Program-made: the position numbers and the translations under genes | NCBI GenBank assembly: GCA_963921935.1 | Contig: OY998175.1 | Span: 152,883,309-152,947,308 of the forward strand | Source: Galeruca laticollis | Taxonomy: Eukaryota > Arthropoda > Insecta > Coleoptera > Chrysomelidae | Direction: 5' to 3' | DNA: 64,000 nucleotides | Shown here: positions 9,168 through 20,198 of the stretch, piece after piece | Position numbering within the stretch: position 1 is the first letter of the stretch | Layout of the letters: each line of letters opens with the position of its first letter | The notes under the pieces: model-generated | What the model was told of the DNA's origin: nothing | Databases searched by the model: none | The model's input: only the letters and a program-made list of their open reading frames with translations

Positions 9168-11587
9168 TTAACACTGGTCACATTTGTAGTCCTTTGAAGC
9201 AGCAATAGTATAAGGAAGGTTATAAAATTCGGTACATTTTTTGCTGTACCATTTATCACAAAAATCGCAGCCTATATTTTTAGGGTCCTCTTCCTCTGTG
9301 TCACTGTTCAAATAACCCTTACCCTTACACATATAACATGGTATTTTAATTTTTTTTAAAGTTTTGTTACTATCTGTTTTCGTTGGCTTCATTTTTGTTG
9401 GTACCTTATTTTCCTTTTCTCTTCTTTTCTCTTCTTTTCTCTTCTTTTCTCTTCTTTTCTCTTCTTTTCTCTTCTTTTCTCTTCTTTTCTCTTCCAAATA
9501 TCCATTTGCTTTTGACATTTTTCTGCATCTTTTTTTCTATAAAATTCTCGCCACTCTTCGGAGGAAATAGCACTTGGCACTTTATCGTCTGTTGTTTTAC
9601 TATTCGTTTTTTTTGTTTTGATGGAATCAGGATATTTAAGATGAGTTTCAAATGCGTTAGTAAGAGGAGACAGTGCTTCCTTTCCATTGTCATGATTTGA
9701 ATTATTATTATTATTGTCCAATAATTCATTATCTTGATTGGCACATTTTGAGTCGGTATTTATGATATATAAGGGTTCGTAGGTAATTGGTGTACTCAAT
9801 GGTTCAATGACTTAATTTGTTTGATGATACTTTTCTCCTCTTCATTATTGGTATATGAGTGGGCACTTTATGGGGTATCAGGGTTAACCATAATTTGCTT
9901 ATTTTGGGTGTCAATAGATGTATTCAAAACTTGGTTAATGTCGAGATCTGGATTCCTAGACATTTGAGCGCTGATAGGAAATTCTTTGTTTTGAATAATA
10001 TCGATTTGGAAAATATCTATTATGGGTAGTTCATATAGTTCTTTTTCAAAATTATTTACAAAAGAAGTTGTGAAACAGCTTTCAAGATTCACACTAGGAA
10101 TATCTATCATGGTGCTGTTGAAAATTGTCAAAGAATCTTCAGATCCTTGATTTGTACTAAGTGCATTTATATCGTGCTCATCATTTTCACAATCTTTGTT
10201 GGAATGTTTCTTACCTGTCACTGAATTAGAGCTCATGGTCCTTTTATTTAGTGACAACACTTCTTGAAGCAAATTTACTTCATTCAAAATTACATCAACA
10301 TTTATGCCATATGACTCCTTCCAATGACTTTTTTAGCTGATGTGATATCTCGCTGGGTTATATTCTCACTTGATTTTATAGTTTTAGTGATTGATTTTTT
10401 TAGTTTTTCTCTAGTATTAATTACACATTTAGATTCAAAGGATACAATCCACATTTTCTAAATCCATTTTTAATGTATCCTTCAACTTGATCTGTTTTTG
10501 ATAAAACCCCATTAAAAACAGTACATTAATTTATTTTTGTGACAGCGCAGTTAATATTTTCAGGTTTACTTTGCCAATTAAGAACTGTTTTTTTCTAGTC
10601 AGTTTTCATTGGCTTAAAAATGCTGACGTCCGCTGGTTGAAGGATGTGGGTAGTATTGGGTGGTAGCACATAAAGGATTACTTGCTTCTCCTGACACCAT
10701 TGGCTAAGAGCATACATCATATGGGATTTGTGCCCATCCACAAATACAATAATTGGTCTTTTTATGTTTTCTGATAGTACCCATTTATGGAATTCGTTCG
10801 CAATGTATTCAAAAAATACTTCAGAGGTCATCCACCCCTAATCGGATTTTCCTAAAATCAAATTTTTAGGCATAATTTCCACCACCGCTCTAGGTGGCCT
10901 GACAAAAGGAAATAAGACTAGCGGTGGAGCAATTTTCCAGCAGCATTAAAAACTATGAGCACAGTGATGTTTTCTTTTTCATTTCAAAGTTTAATATTAT
11001 ATAAACTTTTAAATCCTTTAGGTCCCAATACCTTTCCAGTTTTTGGACATAAGGCGAATCCTGACTGACTCATAAATATTCTATCAGGATCATCCAATAC
11101 GTCTGACAAATTTCTCTCCACTAGGAATTCATTAAGTTCTCTGAACCATTTTCTTATGATTTTTTCGCTTACAATTGCCCTTGCTTTGTTAATTCCTTCA
11201 GCTTCTCTTAAATAAATTTCTGGATTGCGTTTTAAAATTTTTTTGTACCAAGTCTGATGAGGAATTCCATTTTTAAATAGTACTTTTCCAGAATCTTTTG
11301 CTATCTTCGATACAGTATTGAAGAGCGTTTCTTTATTAACTGGACAGCCACACTTCGCCGTATTAATCACCCATTCTTTAACACGTTTCTCACCTTCCAC
11401 TGTAAGTAGTGGTGGGTGGTGGTGGACCAGGCTTTCGTAAGTGATCAGGAACTTGTCCAGATATTCTATCCAAAAGTGTTGTTTTCGTGATATTGAAGGT
11501 TCTGCATGCCTTTCTTATACCTATTTTATTTTCCCTGATTTCATATAAAGCCTTTTTCAGGTCTTCTTCTGAGTAAGTATGAAGCAC
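9168..11587 (-). pseudogene. Pogo/Tigger-type transposase with C-terminal PHD-like finger
   Basis: Read from 11587: a pipsqueak-type HTH (YSEEDLKKALYEIRENKIGI, RKACRTFNITKTTLLDRI), then a CENP-B-type DNA-binding half (TLFNTVSKIAKDSGK, HQTWYKKILKRNPEIYLR), then the DDE_1 nuclease. The nuclease is frameshifted near 10930 (NITVLIVFNAAGK, then APPLVLFPFVRPP) and has a stop near 10832. Its second half holds FVDGHKSHM and LPPNTTHILQPADVSIFKP, the usual second and third acidic regions. A long acidic linker (9868-10287) follows, then a Lys/Glu-rich low-complexity run and a cysteine-rich end (CYMCKGKG, CDFCDKWY, KKCTEF, YKCDQC) resembling a PHD finger. Breaks in at least four places make it inactive. 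Confidence 0.85.
9411..9494. repeat. 10-bp tandem repeat (TCTTTTCTCT)n inside transposase
   Basis: About eight near-perfect 10-bp units. Since 10 is not a multiple of three, each unit gained or lost shifts the frame; three overlapping minus-strand frames (KEEKRREKKR type) run through it. It likely broke the reading frame between the acidic linker and the PHD-like end. Confidence 0.9.
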
Positions 11588-12366
11588 CTTTCGTACTTGC
11601 TCTTTTTGTATCTTTAACTTCCTTGATTTTTTTATTATTCCTTCTTTCGTTTATATCCTTCCTCCATTTCGAGACTTTTTAGGTGTTGTGGGAGTCACTA
11701 AAAAAGGTTAAAAAAATGATGGTCGAGAACGGAATGAACTGATCTGGTTTTCAACCACCACTTTTCATCAATTGTTATAATAAACTTTTTTTATTCAATC
11801 AGTTGTAAATGGTGGTCGCAAACCAAAGATGAGAATATTTATGGCTATTTATGAATAATAGATGTATAAAATCTTTGTATACAAGTACTTTACTAATATA
11901 TATTTCTTGAACGAAAATAATATGTTTGTGAACTGGTTCTCTACCAAGGCGTTCCGAAACTGAAAATCATCAATTTTTAAAATCTGTTTCTCGACGATCA
12001 AATACTAACAAGAAGAAAATAGTTAAGTGCGTTTTTTTCATAGTAATTCAAAAACTTCTTCCTTAACCCAATAAATATAATGCACTCATTAATTTGAAGT
12101 CAGACAAAAGTTACTTACTATTTTTGGACACAACCTCACTTAGCACAGTTTTAAATACAGATCTTCGTGACTGACCAGTGCAAACGCCAAATGTTTACTG
12201 ACTTTTCGTGGGAAACGTAGTTATCTATTCACAGTAGCGCTACCTGTTCTAGATATATCAAATTTGTCGGTAACAATTTAATCATTTTGTTAAAAGGTTT
12301 CGCGGTTATTTTACTTATTATCGGCGTTTAAATAGGAAAATAGTCGAGATCTAGAGCAGCTCGGTG

Positions 12367-12383
12367 AACAGGCACATTCACCC
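12367..12383. repeat. Right TIR of pogo-type element
   Basis: 17 bp, exact inverted match to 8690-8706. TA duplication at 12384-12385. Confidence 0.93.
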
Positions 12384-12385
12384 TA

Positions 12386-13060
12386 TTATCTAACGTTATT
12401 GTTATCGTTAACATAGACAATGGAAAAATAGTCTTATAACTTTGGTTGCAGAAAAGAATAATGTTTCATTTATTGTTTATAGTCTTTGGCATTATAAATG
12501 GTGCAGTGGGCAAGTCATATCAGAATGACCAATTTACAAACAAGTTATTACCTGATTTATATGTTAGTTAGTTGCCCTTATAGTACAGAAGAGCCAATCC
12601 AATTACCACACTATAACCAAAATGTTTAGAGAGTGCAATGACCTCCGCGTCTACTGATATGGGTATCTTGCACAGTGGTGTGGACATTTTTTTATGGGGT
12701 CAAAAATTGCTTTGTTACATTTTCTTGAACTATTTTTTGGAGGTGGGAAGCATTGTAAATTACAAGCAAGTTTCCATACCACTCTAGAAGTATTGCTTAT
12801 GACACATTACCATTTTTTTGTGGGTGGTTCACCAGTAGCCATATCTCTCACATGAAATAAACAAAATTACATAACAAAAACCATAACCATAAATAAAAAA
12901 TAAATATTATAAACAAATTAAATTCCTTAAATAAACTAAAGTAAGAAAAAATTCCATAACAAAAATAAATGTCACAACAGTAACAAAAGTAAATTAATAT
13001 AAACAAAATAGATTTATAAATTAAAAAAATTCTTCAATGACAACAATAGGATTTTTTTTT
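12386..13060. other. Spacer between pogo element and IS630-type transposase
   Basis: AT-rich, no open frame of note. The A-rich part 12840-13020 may be the 3' flank of the transposon that follows on the minus strand. Confidence 0.4.
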
Positions 13061-14141
13061 TCAATAAAGGAAATCATAGGTACAAAAATAAGAATTACAA
13101 AAATAAAACTTGGTAACACTGAAAAAAATGTCATTTGCCGATTTTTCATCATAATCATCATCAATATCACGATTACCAACATTGATAATAATATCATCAA
13201 TAACTTTATCAGCCATATTATCTACATCCCACATTTTCTTTTCTTCGATTTGAACATGAGCAATACACTTGTTCCACTTTTCTGCTGTCACTCATTCCAA
13301 TGATTTCTTAAGAAGGCGTTCCACATCTGCTAATTTAAACGTTCGATTTTCCCGTTCCACATCCTCTTTTAACTTGTGCCCAAATTAATTCAGTTGGATT
13401 CAACTCACAATGATAAGCGGGTAACCTTAATACAGTAATTCCATGGCTCAATGCTAATTCATCTACAGCATGTTTCTTATATTTATAGGCATGTATCTTC
13501 ACAATTCGAAGTAATTCGTTCTTTACACTGCTCTCATCGTAAGGGATGCTTTTATTACATAACCGTTCTTGAATTTGAGCTTTTCTCCATGTCTGTTGTG
13601 GCGTTTTATCGCAGTGTCGACTGTGGTAAGGAGCATTATCCATAACATCGACAGATCCTGGTTCCAAATTTTCAGTAATGCATCTAAACCACTTCTCATA
13701 CACCTTTACGTTAATCTCTTCGTGGTAGTCTTCCGTTTTCTTGGACTTAAATATTAATTCACCATTTTACACAAATCCGCTATCACTTCCGATATGTGTA
13801 ATTATCAAACGACGGCCTGTTCTAGATGATGTTTTTAAACCGGTTGACCAGTCTTCAATAGCTGCTTACCATGCATTTTTCACATTTCCATCTTGACATA
13901 CTGTTTTCACCTTGTATCCCTCGTTGACCCATGTTTCATCCATATAATAAATATTTCTTTCGCGCTTCCAAGACTCGTTAATTTTCCTTAAGTACTCTCT
14001 TCTTTACAATACTATTTCAATAAGAACACTCTTTCTATTTATTTTCTCATAACTGAAATTTAAACCTTGTAACATGTTCCTCAATTCCTCAACGTCTCGT
14101 TACCCCGTTCAGGGATATCTCATTTTCATTAACAGGAAATT
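13061..14141 (-). pseudogene. IS630-type DDE transposase, C-terminal two thirds
   Basis: On the minus strand: LRNMLQGLNFSYEKINRKS, YLRKINESWKR, then the first acidic site RNIYYMDETWVNEGYKVK, TGRRLIITHIGSDSGFV, EDYHEEINV YEKWF, the second site GSVDVMDNAPYHSR, and the third LRLPAYHCELNPTELIWAQVKR. The tail is FKLADVERLLKKSLE, a stop, then VTAEKWNKCIAHVQIEEKKMW and an acidic end DDIIINVGN. The three DDE residues are still visible, but stops (after KNAW, after GSDSGFV and others) make it dead. 13335-13703 is the longest open part. Function was cut-and-paste transposition. Confidence 0.8.
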
Positions 14142-14252
14142 AAACATAAAGCCGCAATCCAAAAAAATGTAAATACCAATAATGTTGACAGTAGAAAAAA
14201 CTGGTCAATAACTAATTAGCAGAGCCTAATAAATAATAATGTAAACAAGAAT

Positions 14253-14968
14253 ATGAATGGTGAAATGGCAGTGGCTACTCAGCCATCTACAGTGATTCAA
14301 AGTACATAGGGACAGGCGCCATTGGCGTCAACAAGTTTTTCAGCTGTTACTCAAATGAATAACAAGGAAATAAATATTGAAAACCGACCAATTATTCATC
14401 CAAACAAGTTAGTGAAGCCGTAGGGGAAGCCAAATCTAAAACTGTCCTCGATAATTTAATAATACATATTGACGACACTTCTCAAAATGAATCTACTCAT
14501 TTTCGCAATGGAGCATGGTCCCAAGTAAATCCAAGAAAAAAAAGAAAATTTCTTGTAGGGGAGACTGAAACACCTTGCAATGTTGAAACTGTTCCTAAAA
14601 TGGTTAGCCTTCATGTGACAAGACTTAACCCAGGAACCAAGCCGGACGAACTCAAAAAGTTTTTGGAAAATCATTTAGAAGGTGTGAGCTGTGAATTACA
14701 TCAATCGAAAATGCCTGATCTATATGCTTCTATGAAGGTGTGTATTCATCGGGAACTATTAAAGGTGGCGTGGAAGTGGAACGCTAGTGTCTTCAGGATA
14801 ATAGGGATGGACACAGTTGGATCCTCGGGTATAGAACATCAAATCTCATCTAGTATTAGAAAACCTGGTGAACAGACTGATAATAGTGGGGCTAATAAAA
14901 AGACAAGTTTTGATCTTTTACTCTCAAATATTCAATATAAAATTGACAAACTGATCAGATTATTGTGA
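14253..14968 (+). pseudogene. ORF1 (nucleic-acid-binding) of Jockey/CR1-type element
   Basis: Starts MNGEMAVATQPSTV, with a stop near 14308 and a frameshift near 14410. The better half (14600-14968) is RRM-like, VSLHVTRLNPGTKPDELKKF, GVSCELHQSKMPDLYASMKV, followed by a short variable end. This matches the RNA-binding ORF1 proteins of insect CR1/Jockey-type elements. It overlaps or abuts the start of ORF2. Confidence 0.65.
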
Positions 14969-15303
14969 GTTAGATTTAAAATTTCTATGCATTATGGAAA
15001 CTTGGACATTATGTAATGATGTAACTAATTTTAATTTTCCAAACTATCAATTAATACGTTTTTATGGTAGAACCAATCACCAGTGATATGGTGTTGCAGT
15101 TTTGGAAAAATCTAATCTAAACATTGAATGTCTTATTGAATCAATATTGTTTTGACAAGGATATATAAATATGTGGCTTAACGTGGAATTGTAATTCATA
15201 TAAAAATATTCTTTTAGTTTGTTACTGGTCACCTAGTGGTAATTTTAATTCCTTCTATCAACATATCAATTTACTTCTTGAAAAACTATTTCAACCTAAT
15301 GTT
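14960..15303 (+). pseudogene. Endonuclease of Jockey/CR1-type ORF2, 5' part
   Basis: Residues LDLKFLCIMETWTL, NFNFPNYQLIRFYGRTNH and VCYWSPSGNFNSFYQ HINLLLEKLFQPNV are recognisable as the N-terminal half of an AP-type endonuclease, with several stops. The frame is cut after QPNV at 15303 by the PLE and continues at 17703. Confidence 0.75.
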
Positions 15304-15371
15304 AGTGTTTTAAATGAAACTCAACGTTTCTAGCTAATTCCACAATATAATGAAAAATGTTGAAAATTCTA

Positions 15372-15418
15372 AAAAATTGACAATTGTTTGGATAACTGAA
15401 TATCATCATCAGAATGAC
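15372..15418 (-). ncRNA. Degenerate hammerhead ribozyme in PLE 3' terminal repeat
   Basis: On the minus strand: CTGATGA, stem II GATA...TATC, then CAAAC where GAAAC is required, AATT loop, GTC and AATTTTTT. All parts align with the copy at 1655-1712 but the essential G of GAAA is C, so it should be inactive. It lies downstream of the ORF in the sense direction, the usual PLE position. Confidence 0.65.
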
Positions 15419-15654
15419 AGAAGTTGCATTTCATTTGATGCCTACCTGATGTTTAGTAGTTATTTTTGGCTACCTTGTGATTGACTCAATATATGTTAAT
15501 AGAAAAAGAAGAAGATGTGATATTACAAATATTTGAAGCTTAGATATTATTAGCCCTATGGTGATATCCTGGATATCATTTTTCCAATTAAGATCAGTAT
15601 AACTGTGCAATGATAGAAAACCAGGAAAACTATATCTGCTGATCTTTACAATTA

Positions 15655-17664
15655 TCACTTAAGAAGACAGTTTAAAAGTGGAAAATTCCCTAGATTTATC
15701 TGTTCAATGACGACTTCATATTGTGAGTTTCTCAAGTGTCTTCTAATTTCAAATTCTTCAAGGAAACCCAGTTGTTGTTTCTTATCACAAATATGTAGTA
15801 CTTCTAGTTCTGTGTTAGGTGTAAATGAATGATTGGTGTCAAGTAAATGTTTTGCGTAATGGGATTTATCTGGTTGTTTTAATCTGTATGCTCGTAAGTG
15901 TTCACTGTATCGGATTTCAAAATTTCTAAGGGTCTGACCCAAATAGACAGCATTACATTCTGGACATTTGAGTTTATATATACCTGATTTCTTTAATGTT
16001 GGTATTTTTGTTATAACATTTAACAATTTTGTACTTACGTTACTTTCTATTTTAAAAGAAATTGTCGTATTCGTTGCTAAAGATATTATCTTTGAAATAT
16101 TATTAGAAATATTTCCTGTATATGTGATGGTTTTATAATATGTCATCTACATATCTATACCTAAATAAACATTTTTTGAAATATTACTTTAAAAGATTTT
16201 TCTTTCTAAACTGTCCATAAAAATGTTTGCCAAAATAGGTGATATAGGGCTTCCCATTGGTAAACCTTCATTTTGAATATATATGTTATTGTCAAAAGTG
16301 AAATAATTCTAATTAATACATACATCAAACAAATTGAGTATATCTGATATTATTCCTGGATTAATATTTTTATCTTCTAGTAATTTTCTTACAAGTATTA
16401 GATATTCTTTAGGAGGAATTTTAGTGAACATATTAGTAACGTCAAATGAAATAAGTTTAGCGTTATCTTGTAATTTGAATGCTTTTAATTTTTTGATTAG
16501 TTCTATTGAATTTCTAATTGAGTATTTAGACTCATATCCGTAACTATTGAGTATATTGTTTAGCTACTTTGCCAATATATTATTGGGAGTATTGACATAA
16601 GAAACTACAGGTCTAATTGGTTTCGTTATTTTATGTTCCATATAATTGTGGACAATGAGGATTCTTATTTATCATGGACCTCTTTTCGTAATCTCTAAGA
16701 AGATAATTTGAATTATTAACAATAGCCCTTACATTATTAGAAAACTTTTTTGTTGGGTCTGATCTAAGAACTTTTACATCGCTAGATTCTATAAAGTTAT
16801 ATATTTTTTAATTATAATTTTCAGCTGTCAATATGACAGTTGTGTTCCCCTTATCAGATCTTGTAACTGTTAGGTTATTATCTTCTACTTTCTTTTTTAT
16901 TGCAATTGAAACTGTAATGTCATTTTTTGTTTGACTTTTAACTTTTGAAGGTTCAATATTTTTGATTAAATTGGCAATTTTTAATTTCTCATAAAGCAAA
17001 TTATTTGAATTAGATTTTAAAGTTATTTCTGACTCTGTAGCTATAATTTGTTTAATATTATACATAAATTTTGGTGGTATGCTGTACTTTAAACCTTTAT
17101 TCAAAAATTCTATTTCACTATCTGTCAAATTAGTGTCTGAAAGATTTTCAAATCGTGGTGCAAAGTGTGTTGGTATGTAGGTACTTACAGTTTCATGATG
17201 TTTAGGGTATTGAATTCTATGTTTTGTGTGTTCAAGTTTATGTAGCTTTTGTTCTCGTTTCTTAAATTTCTTGTGCTTCATCGTGCTGACACTTTCTCTG
17301 ATTTTGTCATCTAAACAGTCAAATTCTGCTGGACGTAGTTTGAACGTGAGTGAGTGAACCTGAGAGAACTTTTATGTAGTTGTCTAAGGAGTCTCTTATC
17401 TTAAACCATTTTTTACACTCTTCTTTTATCTTTTATTGCTTTTTGTGCTTGTGGTGTTTTAGTATGGCGTTTTATATTCACATAATTTGGTATAACCTTT
17501 TTTCTAAGGCATTCTTGGTTAAACCAAATGTTTTGTGATGCTTTGTAACGTTTTTGTAGTAACTTATGGTACAGTCGGGTCAAATCTTCTCTTAAAGATT
17601 TTTTAATGAAATTAACTGTCTCGACCCTTACTTCGTGGAATCTACTCATATTAGTAGATTCCAC
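15655..17664 (-). pseudogene. PLE reverse transcriptase with GIY-YIG endonuclease
   Basis: From 17664: MSRFHEVRVETVNFIKKSLR, basic region, then 17281-16808 with VTRSDKGNTTVIL, a PLE RT signature. Then KAFKLQDNAKLISFDVTNMF, GLPMGSPISPILANIFMDSL and YRYVDDIL, the catalytic box. The C-terminal GIY-YIG nuclease is 16146-15655 (KLKCPECNAVYLGQTLR NFEIRYSEH, ending FPLLNCLLK). Several stops and a frameshift right after YVDD separate the pieces. PLE proteins copy their RNA at a nick made by the GIY-YIG domain. Confidence 0.88.
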
Positions 17665-17693
17665 GAAGTAAGGGTCGAGACAGTTAATTTCAA
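17614..17693. repeat. Perfect hairpin at the PLE 5' end
   Basis: About 29-30-bp arms (CTGTCTCGACCCTTACTTCG TGGAATCTAC and its complement) around an 8-bp loop TCATATTA. The left arm is the coding start of the PLE protein and the right arm is an inverted copy of it, a self-primed or strand-switched 5' end. Confidence 0.85.
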
Positions 17694-17702
17694 CCTAATG
17701 TT

Positions 17703-19960
17703 TTTATTTTTCTAGCTGGTGATTTGAACATTTGTTCTATGACTACAGACGAGGTTATTTTAGTGATCACTTGGAATCATTTGGATTATTTCCCAAAAAT
17801 GTTAGTCCTACAAGAGAAACTGCTACATGTGACAGTATTCTAGATCAAACTTTGATGAATGTGAAGGTATTGGACATAAATACTGAATCAGATCATCACA
17901 TTTTTCTACTAAAATTAAATCTATTTCCTCAAGTGATTGTTAACAACTATGTAAATGTTAGGGATATAAGTGAAAATAACATTAATGATTTAATATTACA
18001 TTTATCTAAAGAAACTTGGAAGGTCGTTTATGAAGTCTCTGACACAGATACTAAATTTAAAATATTTCAAGATATTCTGGCTTATTACTTCAACATTAGT
18101 TGCCCTATGAAATCAAAAAAAGCAAAGAAAAACAACAAAAAGTGGGTTAGCAACGAATTAAAAAATTCATCTAGTAATTTAAAGGATTTGTTTGTTTTAA
18201 AATGTAAATATCCGCAACTCGAAGCAACATATCTGAAAGCAAAGTCATCACATACAAGGCTTGTTGAAAGTACAAAAAGTAATTATATTATTACACTAAA
18301 ATAAATAATTCTTCCAATAAAAATAAAACCGTATGGGGTGTTATAAATGAACTCAGTGGAAAGCAAAATATTCAAAAAGTTATAACCTAGCGTATGGATA
18401 ATACAACTGTAAATGATTCGCTATTAATTGCTAATAAGCAATTGAATCAATGTCTAAACCAAATTGTATATTACAGTACCCTCCAAATGATTTTATTTCA
18501 AACAGCATATTTCTTTCGCATGTCACAACAGAAGATGTTCTGGAAATAATCAAAAATAAAATTAGAAATAAAACTGTATGTGGTTCTGATGGCATATCCG
18601 GTAATGTCATTAAAATGATTGCAAACTTTATAATAGAACCGCTTTCTCATATAATTAATAATTCTTTTGAAGAGGGAGTTTTCCTTCGTGATCTGAAATT
18701 TTCAGTTGTCTCTCCTATTTTAAAAAAGGGTGCTGCTGAAGTAATGTTGAATTACGGCCCAATCTCTATATCACCAGTTTGTCAAAAATATTTGAGTATG
18801 CCATGCTTAAGCAGATTTTGAAATTTTTAGAAATTCAGAACGTAATTACTGATCAGCAACATGGTTTTCGAGCAACATTTTCAACATCACCAGCCTTGGA
18901 ATCGTTCTGTAGCGAAGTTCTCAATTTTGTCAACCAAGGCGAGAGCCCCATTGGAATATTTTGTGATCTCAGTCCGGCTTTCGACTGTTTTCAGTGTGGT
19001 ATTTTGAAGGGCAAGCTTTATAATTATGGCATAAGGGGAAAAGTGTACAAACGGTTATCCCTGTTCCTACGTAACACGTTACAATCCGTGGAAATTGTTG
19101 ATAAAAGAAATACATATATGTCTGATCTTATGATAAATGCACAAGGAGTTCCAGAGGGATCCATACTTGGACATCTGTTGTTTATCTTATATATAAATGA
19201 ACTACCTTCTGTTATACCAGAATCATGTACCACTCTTTATGCAGATGATTCAACATTTTTGTTTACTGATATAGATCCAAACATCTTAAAGGCAAAAGTT
19301 GGGAATGCTTTATTGAAATTTTCTGCCTGGTCCAGTGATCAATCTTTATTATTTAATACATCTGAAACGAATTTCGTTTCTTTTCACCCTCGTCAAAAGG
19401 TTTTATTGGTTGGCAACTCAGACATAAGAAAAACAGAGATTGTGCAGTTTCTGTTTGGGAGTGTTTTTTGATTCAGATTTGTCCTTTAAAACTCACTGTT
19501 TAAATTTATCAAAGATGTTAAATTCTAAATGTTTTCAAATTAGAAATTTAAGGAGAACACTTGATTTAAATCACATTTGTTTACTTTATTTTAGTGAAAT
19601 ACAGCCTAGGATTAGTTATGGAATTTGTATTTGGAGGAGTTCACCTCATGCTAAAAATGTTTCTCTGTCACAGAAAAGGATTCTAAGGTGTATTTCAAAC
19701 ATATCGTTTGTAGACTCCTGTAGACCTTTATATATTGGATTTAATCACATTAGATCATAGGAATAAAGGCGATTATTTGCAGAATAGTGATATTCATGAT
19801 CATGACACAAGATATAAATCAGATTTATGTATACCTCCCACCTCCCACGAGGTTTCAAAGATATTGTCTTGGTGTATACATTTAAAGAGAAAACTAAAAA
19901 TTATCTCATTGACATGTGTCTTTATTCGGTTGAAGATTATGAAAATACTCGTTGAATTTT
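17703..19960 (+). pseudogene. Endonuclease end and reverse transcriptase of Jockey/CR1-type ORF2
   Basis: Continues after the PLE with FIFLAGDLNICSMTTDE, then TCDSILDQTLMNVKVLD and SDHHIFLLKL (endonuclease end), a linker, and the RT: NKTVCGSDGISGNVIK, VVSPILKKG, TDQQHGFRATFSTSPAL, GIFCDLSPAFDC, GVPEGSILGHLLFILYINEL and the YADD box (TTLYADDSTFLF). The tail, LGVFFDSDLSFKTH, QPRISYGICIWRSS and SCRPLYIGF, then HDHDTRYKSDL, is typical of this insect clade. Four open pieces (17732-18304, 18450-18821, 18779-19471, 19440-19760) are joined by frameshifts. The catalytic Asp pair is intact. Confidence 0.88.
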
Positions 19961-20198
19961 GTCTAAACTGCAGCACATACTTTGTTTGATTTTAATTTGT
20001 AAAGTATCTGTGTGTTTCTTCATTTTTATAATATTTTCTGTATGTGTACGTTTGTATTGCTAAGTAAAGTAAGTAAGGTAAAAGTCTCAGTTTTAACTGG
20101 ACTTTTTCATTTTAATTTGCTTTTATTTGACCTGTCTTATGTCATTTGATATTGTGAGATAAATAAACTCTATTCTATTCTACTATTTCAGATCTTTT

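Larger units (their letters stand above)
8690..12383 (-). mobile_element. Complete pogo-type DNA transposon, 3694 bp
   Basis: Perfect 17-bp TIRs (GGGTGAATGTGCCTGTT at 8690-8706 and its complement at 12367-12383) are flanked by TA on both sides (8688-8689, 12384-12385), the target of pogo/Tigger and other Tc1-type elements. Inside is a decayed transposase on the minus strand with a C-terminal PHD-like finger. Both subterminal regions carry several copies of TGGTTNTCNACCA-like motifs. Confidence 0.92.
15304..17686 (-). mobile_element. Penelope-like element inserted in Jockey-type ORF2
   Basis: The PLE ORF (N-terminal region, RT, GIY-YIG) lies on the minus strand, with a degenerate hammerhead in its 3' terminal repeat. 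A 16-bp direct repeat ATTTCAACCTAATGTT (15288-15303 and 17687-17702) flanks it. Taking the element and one copy out restores the host frame as LFQPNVFIFLAGDLN, the expected endonuclease motif. At its 5' end, 17614-17655 is repeated in inverse order at 17656-17693, making a perfect hairpin. Confidence 0.9.
14142..20182 (+). mobile_element. Jockey/CR1-type non-LTR retrotransposon, itself split by a PLE
   Basis: Plus-strand ORF1 (14253-14968) and ORF2 (about 14960-19960) with endonuclease, reverse transcriptase and a C-terminal tail, ending in AATAAACTCTATTCTATTC just before the second copy of the flanking transposon sequence. The endonuclease is interrupted at 15303 by a Penelope-like element. 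Without it the element is about 3.66 kb, slightly short for the family, so the 5' end may be incomplete. Confidence 0.85.

Noticed and set aside
9383..9700. Plus-strand open frames rich in Phe/Leu/Ser
   Set aside because: Antisense of the 10-bp repeat in the pogo transposase; low-complexity shadow.
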